A DNA stretch of 64,000 nucleotides from Sphingobium chlorophenolicum (GTDB lineage: Bacteria > Pseudomonadota > Alphaproteobacteria > Sphingomonadales > Sphingomonadaceae): the NCBI RefSeq assembly GCF_000722875.1, contig NZ_JFHR01000014.1:1-64000 (forward strand). The letters run 5' to 3'. The position numbers and the translations under genes are program-made. Of the stretch, positions 1 to 10,734 are shown one piece after another. Below the pieces are notes generated by a model, which was not told where the DNA came from, ran no database searches, and was given only the letters and a program-made list of their open reading frames with translations. Position 1 is the first letter of the stretch. Each line of letters opens with the position of its first letter.

Positions 1-206
1 GACGATCGTCCTGCGTATCTTCCCCAATGAAGACAGCTGTTTGCGCCTCATACGCTCGCTTGCTGTCGAGACCCACGAAAACTGGCTCGAAGCCAACCGC
101 TATCTCAACATGAACGACCTTAAGGAGATGAAGAAAGCCGATCTACGTCAAGCCGCCTAGCCAGCATGCCCGCCGCTATTTGCAGAACTTGACGCACACA
201 ACCTGG
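1..206 (+). mobile_element. Right end of an IS256-family insertion sequence (truncated by window edge)
   Basis: The first 160 bases encode the tail of a mutator-type transposase. About 20 bases past its stop is a sequence (about 179-206, core aacttgacgcacacaacc) that looks like a terminal inverted repeat: read inward it starts ggttgtgtgcgtcaag. The left end lies outside the window, so neither the repeat pair nor a target duplication can be verified. Bases 207-360, between the element and the next gene, show nothing recognisable. Confidence 0.5.
2..160 (+). CDS. IS256-family transposase, C-terminal fragment
   Basis: The frame is open from the window start and ends at a TAG at 158-160. It encodes about 52 residues containing RIFPNEDSCLRLIRSLAVE and ETHENWLEANRYLNM. 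These match the conserved C-terminal end of IS256/mutator DDE transposases (…R.FPN…S..RL…..E..E.W….RYL.M). The catalytic residues would be upstream of the window. Because the 5' part is not visible, I cannot say whether the gene is intact. It would catalyse copy-out transposition of the element. Confidence 0.8.
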   Translation, partial: TIVLRIFPNEDSCLRLIRSLAVETHENWLEANRYLNMNDLKEMKKADLRQAA

Positions 207-360
207 CCGAGCGACGGATTCCGCTGCGCTGGTGGCTGGGGGACAAGGCTGCCGGTCTGGTCCGGCAGCCATGGCGTCCCGTCGGCCTGAAGGGCGCGGC
301 GGAGGGCTGATCCTCGTTCGACCTGCCATGTTCCAGCCTTCGCGGGAACACAGGGGGTGC

Positions 361-1080
361 CTATACGAAGAGCGTCAATATGCCGACCTGATGATCCACG
401 ACGCCGTCATAGATCATCTTGATCGCGACATAGACGATCACGGCAAGGCCCAGATAGGCGATCCAGCGGAAGCGTTCGATATATTTGGCGATGAGGTTCG
501 CGGCGATGCCCATCAGCGCGACCGACAGGATCAGGCCGATGATCAGGATGCCCGGATGGTCGCGGGCCGCGCCCGCGACCGCCAGCACATTGTCCAGGCT
601 CATCGAAACGTCCGCGACCGCGACCGCCCAGGCCGCGCCAGCGCAGCTCTTCGCGGGGCGCAGGCCGGATATGTCGTCGTCGCTGGTGTCGGGCGTGTCC
701 CCGCCCCGCTTCGGGTGCAATTCGCGCCACATCTTGAACGCGACCCACAGCAGCAGCAGTCCGCCCGCCAGGATCAGGCCGACGATCTGCATCAACTGCG
801 TCACCACCAGCGCGAAGCCGATGCGCAGCACCAGCGCGGCGATGATGCCGATCAGGATCACCTTCTTGCGCTGTTCCGTCGGTAGCCCGGCCGCCAGAGC
901 GCCGACGACGATGGCGTTGTCCCCGGCCAGCAGCACGTCGATCATCAGCACCTGTCCGAAGGCGGACAACGCGGCGGGCGAGCCGATATTGCTGAAATCA
1001 TTGACGATATGCGCCCAGATGCTGGCGAGCGATCCCGGCCCCTGGGCAGCGGCGGCGGCGGTTGCGATGAGGTCGAGCAT
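361..1080 (-). CDS. TerC/YjbE-family integral membrane protein
   Basis: 239 residues, hydrophobic, with about seven membrane segments. Two repeats carry the acidic motifs of the TerC fold: VLMIDVLLAGDNAIVV near residue 46 and AVADVSMSLDNVLAVAGAA near residue 155. A charged loop (HPKRGGDTPDTSDDD) separates the halves. TerC-like proteins are implicated in metal ion (often Mn) export or tellurite resistance, but the substrate cannot be read from sequence. The ATG at 1080 is preferred to the adjacent upstream GTG at 1083. The gene lies between rho and an IS256 end, so it borders a rearranged junction. Confidence 0.85.
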   Translation of the reverse strand: MLDLIATAAAAAQGPGSLASIWAHIVNDFSNIGSPAALSAFGQVLMIDVLLAGDNAIVVGALAAGLPTEQRKKVILIGIIAALVLRIGFALVVTQLMQIVGLILAGGLLLLWVAFKMWRELHPKRGGDTPDTSDDDISGLRPAKSCAGAAWAVAVADVSMSLDNVLAVAGAARDHPGILIIGLILSVALMGIAANLIAKYIERFRWIAYLGLAVIVYVAIKMIYDGVVDHQVGILTLFV

Positions 1081-1201
1081 CACGGCCTGACATGTCCCCT
1101 GAAAATAACGGCCGCCAGACCGGAGTCCGACGGCCCTGAAAAATCGTCGCGCTTGAGGTGCGAAGCGGTCGCCCCTTTCAGGAGCAAAACCGCCCTGCCG
1201 C

Positions 1202-2458
<1,257 letters not shown>

Positions 2459-2714
2459 TCGTGTTGAGTCCGATGGAATGAGAGACGAGGAGAAATAGGG
2501 GGAAGGCTGACCCGGCAATGACTCGGGAGAACCCGCGCCGGACGGGCGGGATGGAATGTCTGGCGTTTAGCGATCCGACCCCGCCAAAGTCAAGGTCGCT
2601 GAGCCATTAGGACCGACAGAAAATTGCCGATCTGCGCCCTGCCGCGAATGAAATGGGATGGGCGGAACACGCCCCCTCATGCTATACAGGGATAAAATAT
2701 GGAGGTTATGGGAG

Positions 2715-3671
2715 ATGGGACGCCTGCGCGCCGCTCTGGGCATCGCCGTTGCGATCGCCGGCCCCTCTTTCGCCGCGCAGAACGGCACGGCGCTGGACCC
2801 CGGCGATCCGCCCGCCGTCGTCCGCACAGTCCCCGACGCCGATTCCCGCATCACCATCCCGATCCGGATCGACGGCAAGGGGCCGTGGAACTTCATCGTC
2901 GACACCGGGTCGCAGCGGACCGTCATCGCCCGCGACCTGGCCGAACAACTGGCGCTGCCGGTGCGGGAGCGGGTGACGGTGATCAGCATGACCGGCCGGG
3001 CTGACGTGCATACGGTCGCGGTGCCGCGCCTGGGCTTCGGCAAGACGGTGGTGGACGATATCGAAGCGCCGGTGCTGGAGGGCGAGAATATCGGCGCGGC
3101 GGGGCTGCTGGGGCTGGACGGGCTGCATTCCAAGCGGCTGCTGCTGAATTTCCGCACCGGCCGGATGGAGATCGGCAACAGCAAGCAGGGTCTGCGCGAT
3201 CCCAACGCCATCATCGTGGAGGCGCGGCGGCGCAAGGGCCAGTTGATCCTGCTCGATTCCGACGTGAACGGGTCGAAGGTTTCCATCATCCTGGATACCG
3301 GCACGACGATCAGCGTCGGCAATATGGCGCTGATGAACAAGTTGGCGCGCAAGAAGAAGGCGCCTGCCTTGAGCCTAGTGACGCTGACCAGCGTGACGGG
3401 CGAGGCGCTGACGGGCCAGTTGGGGCTGATCGACCGGGTGCGCATGGGGCAAGTGACGCTGAAGGACACGCCGGTGATGTTTGCCGACGCCCGGCCTTTC
3501 GCGGAACTGGACCTTCAGGACAAGCCCGCCTTGCTGCTGGGCATCGACGCGCTCAAGGTGTTCGACAGGGTGGCCATCGATTTCGGGCGGGGGAAGGTGG
3601 ACTTCCTGCTGCCGGATACCGGGGCGCTGGAGCGGGCGCGCTATGCGGCGGCGCAGGGCGCGGGGGGTTAG
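2715..3671 (+). CDS. Periplasmic retropepsin-like aspartyl protease with two DTG motifs
   Basis: 318 residues, starting at ATG 2715 behind ggagg (2701-2705). The N-terminus (MGRLRAALGIAVAIAG..FAAQ) is a signal peptide, so the enzyme should act in the periplasm. Two catalytic-type motifs are present in one chain: IVDTGSQRTVI (D at about 63) and ILDTGTTISVG (D at about 194), each in a half of similar length. The single polypeptide can therefore form a pseudo-dimeric pepsin/retropepsin site. Related alphaproteobacterial proteins include the PerP-type periplasmic proteases, but the target here is unknown. It is flanked by the minus-strand rho and PBP genes, so it is probably transcribed alone. 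Confidence 0.8.
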   Translation: MGRLRAALGIAVAIAGPSFAAQNGTALDPGDPPAVVRTVPDADSRITIPIRIDGKGPWNFIVDTGSQRTVIARDLAEQLALPVRERVTVISMTGRADVHTVAVPRLGFGKTVVDDIEAPVLEGENIGAAGLLGLDGLHSKRLLLNFRTGRMEIGNSKQGLRDPNAIIVEARRRKGQLILLDSDVNGSKVSIILDTGTTISVGNMALMNKLARKKKAPALSLVTLTSVTGEALTGQLGLIDRVRMGQVTLKDTPVMFADARPFAELDLQDKPALLLGIDALKVFDRVAIDFGRGKVDFLLPDTGALERARYAAAQGAGG

Positions 3672-3692
3672 GCGCGCTCCATACAAGCTGCT

Positions 3693-3782
3693 CGTCATGC
3701 TGAACTTGTTTCAGCATCCATTCCTCCCCAGGCACGGCGGCTTGTGGGGCGCGATGGATGCTGAAACAAGTTCAGCATGACA
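3693..3782. repeat. Two-armed palindromic intergenic repeat
   Basis: The left arm (tcatgctgaacttgtttc…) and right arm (…gaaacaagttcagcatga) are inverted copies of about 27 bases. They are separated by about 35 bases and sit between the convergent protease and PBP genes. The structure would fold into a long hairpin and may terminate both transcripts, although there is no clear T-run. It is one of several two-armed REP-like elements in the window. Confidence 0.8.
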
Positions 3783-3787
3783 GGTTT

Positions 3788-5860
3788 CTAACGTTGCGCT
3801 GGTTGCTGCTGCCGGTTGCGGCCCAGCACATTGTCGATCCATTGCTGGTCAAGGCGCGGCGGCTGGGGGCGGTCGGCGGGGTTGGGGGCGGCCTGGTCGC
3901 TGTCGTCGGGCTGTGAATCATCCTCCGGCTGCTGCTGGCCTCGTTCGATGGGCAGGCCGTTTTCGTCGACCATCATGCCGCTGTCCGTTCCGCTGTCGGG
4001 CTGGCCGTAATAGGCTTCCTCGTCCGGTTCCAACTGCCATTCGGGCAGCGTCACCTGGGTTTCGAACTGTTCGACCGGGCGTTTGGCGACGGCGACCTTC
4101 ATATAGTCGGCAAAGGCATGGGCGGGGGCGCGGCCGCCTTGCAGCACGCCCACGGCGCGGGCGTCGTCGCGGCCCATCCAGACGCCGGTGGTGATGCCGC
4201 TGGAAAAGCCCAGGAACCAGCCGTCCTTGTTGCTGCTGGTGGTGCCGGTCTTGCCCGCGACGGGGCGGCCGATCTGCGCCGCCCGGCCGGTGCCGGTGCT
4301 GACGGCGGTCTGCATCAGATCCGTCATCCCCGCCGCGACCCAGGGGGCGACCAGCACGCGGCTGGTGTCGTCCTGATGTTCGTAGAGCAGGCGGCCTTCG
4401 GCGGTCGTGACCTTGGTGATGCCATAGGGCGTCACCGCCACGCCCTTGCGCGCGATGGAGGCGAAGGCGCGGGTCATGTCGATCAGCCGCACGTCGGACG
4501 TGCCCAGCACCATCGATGGATGCGTGTTGATCGGCGTGGTGACGCCGAAGCGGCGGGCCATGTCCGCCACGGTGGGGAAGCCGACCTCGACTCCCAGCTT
4601 CGCCGCCACGGTGTTGACCGAATAGGCGAAGGCGGTGCGGATATCGATGTCGCCGGAAAAGCGGCCGTTGCTGTTGCGCGGCTTCCACCCGTTGATGTCG
4701 ACCGGGCTGTCGGTGACGCCGGTGTCGGGGGTATAGCCTGCCTCCAGCGCCGCCATATAGACGAAGATCTTCCAGGAGGAGCCGGGCTGGCGCGTCGCGG
4801 TGGTGGCGCGGTTATAGTTGGAACTCACATAGTCGAGGCCGCCGACCATCGCCCGCACCGCGCCGTCGCGGTCGAGCGAGACCAGCGCGCCCTGGGTGCC
4901 GCCGGGCACGTTCGCCTGGATCGCGGCGGTCGCCGCCTTCTGCATGTTGAGGTCGATGGTGGTGTAGACCTCCAGCGGCTCGTTCGGCTCGTCGATCAGC
5001 GTGTCGAGTTGCGGCAGCGCCCAGTCGGTGAAGTAGCGGACGCTGTTCTGCGGCGGCTCCGGGGCCATCTTCACGTCCTGGAGATTGGCGGCGGCGCGTT
5101 CGGCCGCGCTGATCTTGCCGTTTTCCTGCATCAGGTCCAGCACAACCCCGGCGCGGCCGATGGCGGCTTCCGCGTCGGCGGTGGGGGAATAGCTGGAGGG
5201 GGCCTTCACAAGGCCCGCGACAATGGCGGCTTCGGGAAGGTTCAGGCCGGTCGCGGGATGGCCGAAAAATTTGCGGCTGGCGGCGTCGATGCCGTAAGCG
5301 CCGCCGCCGAAATAGACCTTGTTGAGGTAAAGTTCGAGGATCTGCCGCTTGGAGAATTTGCGCTCCAGCGCGAGGGCCAACACCATTTCCCGGACCTTGC
5401 GGCCCCAGCTATAGCTGTTGTTGAGGAAGATGTTGCGCGTCACCTGCTGGGTGATGGTGGACGCGCCCTGCCAACGGCGGCCGCTGCCGCGCCGCTCCAT
5501 CGCCACCCAGGCGGCGCGGGCCATGCCGATGGGGTCGACGCCGGGGTGCAGATAGTAACGCTTGTCCTCGGTCGAGATCATCGCGTCGACCATGACGTTG
5601 GGAATCTGGTCATAGCTCATCCAGCGGCCAAAGCTGGGGCCGAGCGATACGATGACGCTGCCGTCCGCCGCATGGACGCGGATCATCTGGCCGTTGGGGG
5701 AGGATTTCAGCGATTCATAATCGGGCAGCGACTGATAGGCGATGACCACCGCCACGACGAGGGCGACCGCCGCGCTCAAAAAGCCGACGAGGCCGATTTT
5801 CACGCCCCTTATCAGCCATTTCCTAAGCCTGCTTCGCGGTTTGCTGCTCGATTTTGCCAT
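3788..5860 (-). CDS. mrcA: Class A penicillin-binding protein (PBP1A-type transglycosylase/transpeptidase)
   Basis: 690 residues. A basic N-terminus and one membrane anchor (about 20-42) are followed by a GT51 transglycosylase domain with catalytic Glu98 (STEDKRYYLHPGVDP) and the QGASTITQQVTRN and RKFSKRQILELYLN motifs. The transpeptidase domain has SxxK (PGSSWK, about 360) and KTGTT (about 537). It polymerises and cross-links peptidoglycan in the periplasm. The C-terminal 80 residues are rich in P, Q and D and probably disordered. Length and domain order are normal for PBP1A-like proteins; assignment to 1A rather than another class A subtype is by overall resemblance. Confidence 0.93.
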   Translation of the reverse strand: MAKSSSKPRSRLRKWLIRGVKIGLVGFLSAAVALVVAVVIAYQSLPDYESLKSSPNGQMIRVHAADGSVIVSLGPSFGRWMSYDQIPNVMVDAMISTEDKRYYLHPGVDPIGMARAAWVAMERRGSGRRWQGASTITQQVTRNIFLNNSYSWGRKVREMVLALALERKFSKRQILELYLNKVYFGGGAYGIDAASRKFFGHPATGLNLPEAAIVAGLVKAPSSYSPTADAEAAIGRAGVVLDLMQENGKISAAERAAANLQDVKMAPEPPQNSVRYFTDWALPQLDTLIDEPNEPLEVYTTIDLNMQKAATAAIQANVPGGTQGALVSLDRDGAVRAMVGGLDYVSSNYNRATTATRQPGSSWKIFVYMAALEAGYTPDTGVTDSPVDINGWKPRNSNGRFSGDIDIRTAFAYSVNTVAAKLGVEVGFPTVADMARRFGVTTPINTHPSMVLGTSDVRLIDMTRAFASIARKGVAVTPYGITKVTTAEGRLLYEHQDDTSRVLVAPWVAAGMTDLMQTAVSTGTGRAAQIGRPVAGKTGTTSSNKDGWFLGFSSGITTGVWMGRDDARAVGVLQGGRAPAHAFADYMKVAVAKRPVEQFETQVTLPEWQLEPDEEAYYGQPDSGTDSGMMVDENGLPIERGQQQPEDDSQPDDSDQAAPNPADRPQPPRLDQQWIDNVLGRNRQQQPAQR

Positions 5861-5971
5861 GGTTCGCCCGGATATGCGCTAATCAGAAAGGCGGCCAGTG
5901 GAAAAGCCGTGCAGGCCGCATAAATCTGCAGGGATTTTCAAGAGAAGCGGCGGTTTACGGGCGATGAACGA

Positions 5972-6376
5972 TCATTCGGCTTCGTCGCGGGATTTGAAAT
6001 CCAGCGACGCGCTGTTCATGCAATAGCGCAGGCCGTTGACCCCCGGCCCGTCAGGGAAGACATGGCCCAGATGCCCGTCGCAGTTGGAACAGCGCACTTC
6101 GGTGCGGATCATGCCGTGGCTGGTGTCGCGGATTTCGTCGACCGCGTCGATGTCCACCGGCGCGGTGAAGCTGGGCCAGCCCGATCCGCTGTCATATTTT
6201 TCCTCGGCGTCGAACAGCTCCGCGCCGCAGCCCGCGCAATAATAGAGGCCGTCGGCCTTGTTGCTGTTATATTTGCCGGTGAACGCCCGTTCCGTGCCGC
6301 CCTCCCGCAGGACATGATATTGTTCGGGGGAAAGGCGCTCGCGCCATTCGGCGTCGGTCAGGTTGAGCTTGTCCAT
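5972..6376 (-). CDS. msrB: Peptide-methionine (R)-S-oxide reductase MsrB
   Basis: 134 residues from ATG 6376 ([15 protein letters not shown]); upstream in-frame sequence runs into a repeat and is not conserved. It has the zinc-binding CxxC pairs (CAGC, CSNC), the GSGWPSF substrate motif, and the [10 protein letters not shown] and [11 protein letters not shown] blocks with the catalytic Cys near the C-terminus. It reduces methionine-R-sulfoxide in proteins using thioredoxin. There is no signal peptide, so it is cytosolic. It stands between mrcA and holA in the same orientation but is separated from holA by a palindromic repeat. Confidence 0.96.
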   Translation of the reverse strand: MDKLNLTDAEWRERLSPEQYHVLREGGTERAFTGKYNSNKADGLYYCAGCGAELFDAEEKYDSGSGWPSFTAPVDIDAVDEIRDTSHGMIRTEVRCSNCDGHLGHVFPDGPGVNGLRYCMNSASLDFKSRDEAE

Positions 6377-6429
6377 GCGCGGCAATATGGCGATGGGCGG
6401 GCGCGCGATCAAGCGGTTAGGATAGGGAA

Positions 6430-6523
6430 GTCGTGTTCCTGCGAAGGCAGGAACCCAGTTCCGGCCTTGCCTGATCGGATGGAGCGTCGACCTGGGCTCC
6501 TGCCTTCGCAGGAGCACGTGGAA
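6430..6523. repeat. Two-armed palindromic intergenic repeat
   Basis: The left arm gttcctgcgaaggcaggaac and right arm gctcctgccttcgcaggagc are each a self-complementary hairpin and are inverted to one another around a 35-base centre. It lies between holA and msrB. The arms match a repeat seen again at 18364-18383. Confidence 0.75.
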
Positions 6524-6529
6524 TGAGAA

Positions 6530-7567
6530 CTAACGCTCCCGCGCTGCCTGGCGGGCGATGGCGAGCAGTTCGTGGCGGACCATCAGGTCGCCAAGGCCCC
6601 TGCCCGACCGGCTGGCGCGTTCGGCCTGGGCCAGGCGCTGGATGACGCGGGCGATGCCGGTCGCGTCCCAGATGCGCACCTGACGGGTGACGACGCCCTT
6701 TTCCTTCCAGAAGACCGCCTTGCCCGCTGCCTCCACCGCGCCCTCCAGCCGGCCGCTGTCATCGAAATCGGCGCGGATATTGGCGAGCAGCATGGCGCGG
6801 GTCAGCAATGGGCGCAGCACCGCCGCCATGGCCGTGCCCGCCTCCGCCAGACGCCCCAGTTCGCGGTGCATGCCGCGCAGGTCGCCGCCCAGCACCGCGT
6901 TCACCAGCGGCGCGGCGTCGCTGTCGGGATTGTCGGCGGAGAGCGCGTCCAGCGCTTCCCCGGTCGCTTCGCGGGGCCGGTCGGGGGCGGCATCCAGATA
7001 GAGGATCAGCTTTTCCACCTCCCCCGCCATCAGCGTGCGGTCGCCATTGGTGAGGTCGGCGATGCGGCGGCCCAAGTCGGACGAGAGGCGCAAGCCCCCT
7101 TCCCGCGCGATGGCGACGGCGATCTGTTCCGCCTCCCGCGCGTCGGGCTGGTAGGAGGCGAAGGCCATGGTCTGCTTGTGGTCGAGGGCGAGCTTGAGCA
7201 GTTTCGACGTGGGCTTGAGCGCCCCGGCCACGGCGATGACGGGATTGCCCGCCGCCTCCGCCTCCAGCAGGGCGGTCAGCGCGGGGAGCGATTCCTCCCC
7301 CATGCCGTTGATGCGAATCCAGCGCTTGTCCCCGAACATGGAGAAGGACGCCGCCTCATCCGCCAGCCGGGCCGGATCGTCGCGCAGGGTCGGGCCGTCC
7401 AGGTCGATCCGCTCCGCATCCGGCCCCATGGCGCGTTCCAGCCGTTTGGCGAGGGTGGTGCTGCCCGCCTCGTCGGGACCGTAGAGCAGGAAGAAGCGGC
7501 AGTCGGCGGCCGATCCCTGGCCTGCTGCGTCGAGCGCCTTTTCGATCTGGCCGCGATTGGCCTTCAA
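6530..7567 (-). CDS. holA: DNA polymerase III delta subunit
   Basis: 345 residues. The start is a TTG at 7567 that overlaps the lptE stop (TTGA), implying translational coupling. It shows the delta-subunit layout: an AAA+-like N-terminal domain (FFLLYGPDEAGSTTLAKRLE), a central helical region (LGRRIADLTNGDRTLMAGEVEKLILY, typical of HolA) and a C-terminal collar domain. It works in the clamp-loader complex that places the beta clamp on DNA. The leuS-lptE-holA arrangement is conserved in alphaproteobacteria. Confidence 0.93.
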   Translation of the reverse strand: MKANRGQIEKALDAAGQGSAADCRFFLLYGPDEAGSTTLAKRLERAMGPDAERIDLDGPTLRDDPARLADEAASFSMFGDKRWIRINGMGEESLPALTALLEAEAAGNPVIAVAGALKPTSKLLKLALDHKQTMAFASYQPDAREAEQIAVAIAREGGLRLSSDLGRRIADLTNGDRTLMAGEVEKLILYLDAAPDRPREATGEALDALSADNPDSDAAPLVNAVLGGDLRGMHRELGRLAEAGTAMAAVLRPLLTRAMLLANIRADFDDSGRLEGAVEAAGKAVFWKEKGVVTRQVRIWDATGIARVIQRLAQAERASRSGRGLGDLMVRHELLAIARQAARER

Positions 7568-8058
7568 CGGCCCTTATCCCTGGTCGCAAAGCGGGCGAGC
7601 CGGGCGACGATCTGGTCGGCGATGGTCTGCGACAGGCGTTCCAGCGCCGTGTCCTCCGCCGCAATGGTCGCATATTCGCTGGAGACCACGTCGATGCCGA
7701 CGTCCGATCCGGCGGTGTCGTCCAATATCTGCGCGCCGGTGGCTTCGTCGATCAACTGGTAACGGGCGCGCAGGGTCCGCCGCTCGCGGGTGATGGCGGC
7801 GTCGGAACGCAGGCCGAAGCCGCTGATATTGTCGTCCAGCTTGACCACCAGCCTGTAGCCGGGGCCAGTGCCGCGCATCGCCGCCAGCCGGTCGTTCAGC
7901 GCGTTGCGCACCAGCCAGCCGCCCTTGCCCTCGATCGGCTGCACCGCGACATTGCCCAGCGCCTGCGCGACCGCGCCCTGGCTGCCCCCGCTGTAGACGG
8001 GGCGGAGGCCGCAGGCGGAGAGGGACAGGGCGACAAAGAGCAATGGCCAGAACTTCAT
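7564..8058 (-). CDS. lptE: LPS-assembly lipoprotein LptE
   Basis: 164 residues. A lipoprotein signal (MKFWPLLFVALSLSACGLRPVYSGG) has its lipobox LSAC at residues 13-16, with the mature protein starting at Cys16; CGLRPVY is characteristic of LptE/RlpB. The rest is a mixed alpha/beta fold (VQPIEGKGGWLVRNALNDRL). It sits inside the LptD barrel at the outer membrane and helps insert lipopolysaccharide. It is encoded between leuS and holA, as in other alphaproteobacteria, and overlaps holA by 4 bases. Confidence 0.88.
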   Translation of the reverse strand: MKFWPLLFVALSLSACGLRPVYSGGSQGAVAQALGNVAVQPIEGKGGWLVRNALNDRLAAMRGTGPGYRLVVKLDDNISGFGLRSDAAITRERRTLRARYQLIDEATGAQILDDTAGSDVGIDVVSSEYATIAAEDTALERLSQTIADQIVARLARFATRDKGR

Positions 8059-8074
8059 AAGACCTACCCTTAAC

Positions 8075-8106
8075 CGTTCGCCCTGAGCTTGTCGAAGGGC
8101 TGTTCT
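8075..8106. repeat. Single-arm sphingomonad-type repeat
   Basis: The sequence gttcgccctgagcttgtc followed by gaagggctgttctt is a palindromic unit common between genes in sphingomonads. It lies between leuS and lptE. A diverged half-copy (attcgggctgagctttgtcc) is present at about 10674-10693, just upstream of leuS. Either could form an mRNA stem between the cistrons. Confidence 0.5.
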
Positions 8107-8134
8107 TCTTCAACGAGAAGAAAGACGGAAGTTG

Positions 8135-10651
8135 TTAGATTACCAGATTCACCAGACGATCCGGCACCACGATCACCTTTTTCGGCGTAGCGCCGTCCAG
8201 CGTCCGTACGACATTGGGCGCGGCGAGGGCGAGGCGTTCCAGTTCATCCTTCGCCGTGCCCTTGGGGACGGTGATGGTGTCGCGCAGCTTGCCCATCACC
8301 TGGCAGGCGATGGTGACCTCATCCTCGACCAGCAATGCGGGATCGACGGCGGGCCAGGCGGCCTCCGCGATCAGACCCTGCTCGCCCATGTCGGCCCATG
8401 CCTCCTCGGCGAGATGCGGGGTCATCGGCGCGACCAGCAGCGCCAACGCCCGGATCGCCGCGCTGCGGCTGGCGGAAGGCTTGGCCTTTTCGACCGCGTT
8501 GGTGAGTTCGTAGATTTTCGCCACCGCCTTGTTGAAGGACAGGGCCTCGATATCCTTCGCCACGCCGTCGATGGTCTGGTGCAGCTTGCGGTCGAGAGTC
8601 TTGTCCTGGCCCTCTGCGGCCCTGTCGGCTTCCCCGAACAGGCGCCACAGGCGGTTGATGAAGCGCCACGACCCCTCGATGCCTGCTTCGGTCCAGGGCA
8701 GGTCGCGTTCCGGCGGGCTGTCGGACAGCATGAACCAGCGCACCGCGTCCGCGCCATATTGGGCGATGATGTCGTCGGGATCGACGACATTCTTCTTCGA
8801 CTTGGACATTTTCTCGACACGGCCGAGCGTGACCGGCGCGCCGGTTCCGACCATGACGATCCTGTCCCCCTGCCGCTCCACATCCTGCGGGGCGAGCCAG
8901 ACGCCTTCGGGCGACTTGTAGGTTTCGTGCGTCACCATGCCCTGTGTGAAGAGGCCGGTGAACGGCTCGGTAAAGCCGATCTGCCCCATATGCTGGAGCG
9001 CGCGGGTCCAGAAACGGGCGTAGAGCAGGTGCAGGATCGCATGTTCGACGCCGCCGATATATTGGCCGACCGGCAGCCATTTTTCGACGGTTTCGCGGTC
9101 GAACGGCTTGTCCTTGGGCTGGCTGGCGAAGCGGATGAAATACCAGCTTGAATCGGCGAACGTGTCCAGCGTGTCGGTTTCGCGCCGGGCGGGCTTGCCG
9201 CATGTGGGGCAGTCGACATGCTTCCAGGTCGGATGCCGGTCCAGCGGGTTGCCGGGAATGTCGAAGCTGACGTCTTCGGGCAGCACGACGGGCAACTGGT
9301 CCTTCGGCACGCCCACGGGGCCGCAATCCTCGCAATGGATGACCGGGATCGGCGTACCCCAATAGCGCTGGCGCGATACGCCCCAGTCGCGCAGGCGGAA
9401 CACGGTGGTGCCGGTGCCCCAGCCCTCGCTCTCAGCGCGGCGGATGACCTCCGCCTTGGCCTCTTCCACGCCGAGGCCGTTGAGGAAGTCGGAGTTCACC
9501 AGCTTGCCGGGGCCGGTATAGGCTTCATCACCGATGCCCTTGGCTTCGTCACCCTCTGCGGCGACGACGCGCTCGACCGGCAGCATATATTTGCGGGCGA
9601 AGTCGAGGTCGCGCTGGTCATGGCCCGGAACCGCCATGACCGCGCCGGTACCGTAATCCATCAGCACGAAATTGGCGACGAACAGCGGCAGCTTGCGTCC
9701 CGTGAAGGGGTGGATCACCGACAGGCCGGTGTCATAGCCCTTCTTTTCCTGCGTCTCGATCTCCGCCGCGGCGGTGCCGGACTGGCGGCATTCGTCGGCG
9801 AAGGCGTGCAGCGCGGCGTCCTTTTCCGCCAGCGCCAGCGCGATCGGGTGGTCGGCGGCGATGGCTGCGAAGCTGGCGCCGAAGATGGTGTCGGGGCGGG
9901 TGGAGAAGACCTCCAACTCGCCGATCTCGCCTACCGGCGCGTCCAGCTTGAAGCGGAATTGCAGGCCGACCGACTTGCCGATCCAGTTTTCCTGCATCAG
10001 CCGGACCTTTTCAGGCCACTGATCGAGCGTTTTCAGGCCCGCCAGCAGATCGTCGGCAAATTGCGTTATCTTCAGGAACCACTGGGAAAGCTTGCGCTTT
10101 TCGACCGGCGCGCCGGAGCGCCAGCCCTTGCCGTCGATCACCTGCTCATTGGCCAGCACGGTCATGTCGACCGGGTCCCAATTGACCGCCGATTCCTTGC
10201 GATAGACCAGACCCGCTTCCAGCATGTCGAGGAACAGCGCCTGTTCATGGCCGTAATAGTCGGGGTGGCAGGTCGCCACTTCCCGGCTCCAGTCCAGCGC
10301 GAAGCCCAGTTTCTTGAGCTGCGCCTTCATGTTGGCGATATTCTCGTAAGTCCATTTGCCGGGATGGACATTCTTTTCCATCGCGGCATTTTCGGCGGGC
10401 ATGCCGAAGGCGTCCCAGCCCATCGGGTGCAGCACTTCATGGCCGGTCATGCGGCGGAAACGCGCAAGCACGTCGCCCATCGAGTAATTGCGCACATGGC
10501 CGATATGGATGCGCCCGGACGGATAGGGGAACATCTCCAGCACATAGCTGCGCGGCTTTTCGCTGCTGTCTGACGCCTTGAACGTCTGCTTCTCGTCCCA
10601 GGCGGCCTGCCAGCGGGCATCGGCCTCAAGCGGATTGAAGCGCCTTTGCAT
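8135..10651 (-). CDS. leuS: Leucyl-tRNA synthetase
   Basis: 838 residues, a class I synthetase. It has the HIGH motif at residues 49-52 ([12 protein letters not shown]), a CP1 editing insertion, a zinc-like cluster (HCEDCG…CPTCGKPAR), the KMSKS loop at about 615 ([10 protein letters not shown]) and a C-terminal anticodon-binding domain. It charges tRNA-Leu in the cytosol. It is followed by lptE after a gap of about 75 bases containing a repeat, and preceded by the DUF3576 lipoprotein gene on the same strand. Confidence 0.98.
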   Translation of the reverse strand: MQRRFNPLEADARWQAAWDEKQTFKASDSSEKPRSYVLEMFPYPSGRIHIGHVRNYSMGDVLARFRRMTGHEVLHPMGWDAFGMPAENAAMEKNVHPGKWTYENIANMKAQLKKLGFALDWSREVATCHPDYYGHEQALFLDMLEAGLVYRKESAVNWDPVDMTVLANEQVIDGKGWRSGAPVEKRKLSQWFLKITQFADDLLAGLKTLDQWPEKVRLMQENWIGKSVGLQFRFKLDAPVGEIGELEVFSTRPDTIFGASFAAIAADHPIALALAEKDAALHAFADECRQSGTAAAEIETQEKKGYDTGLSVIHPFTGRKLPLFVANFVLMDYGTGAVMAVPGHDQRDLDFARKYMLPVERVVAAEGDEAKGIGDEAYTGPGKLVNSDFLNGLGVEEAKAEVIRRAESEGWGTGTTVFRLRDWGVSRQRYWGTPIPVIHCEDCGPVGVPKDQLPVVLPEDVSFDIPGNPLDRHPTWKHVDCPTCGKPARRETDTLDTFADSSWYFIRFASQPKDKPFDRETVEKWLPVGQYIGGVEHAILHLLYARFWTRALQHMGQIGFTEPFTGLFTQGMVTHETYKSPEGVWLAPQDVERQGDRIVMVGTGAPVTLGRVEKMSKSKKNVVDPDDIIAQYGADAVRWFMLSDSPPERDLPWTEAGIEGSWRFINRLWRLFGEADRAAEGQDKTLDRKLHQTIDGVAKDIEALSFNKAVAKIYELTNAVEKAKPSASRSAAIRALALLVAPMTPHLAEEAWADMGEQGLIAEAAWPAVDPALLVEDEVTIACQVMGKLRDTITVPKGTAKDELERLALAAPNVVRTLDGATPKKVIVVPDRLVNLVI

Positions 10652-10734
10652 GAAATTCGGTCCTCAAAAATGCATTCGGGCTGAGCTTTGTCCAAGCCCA
10701 GCCCCGTGGTTCAAAAACAAGTGACGGATAGAGC

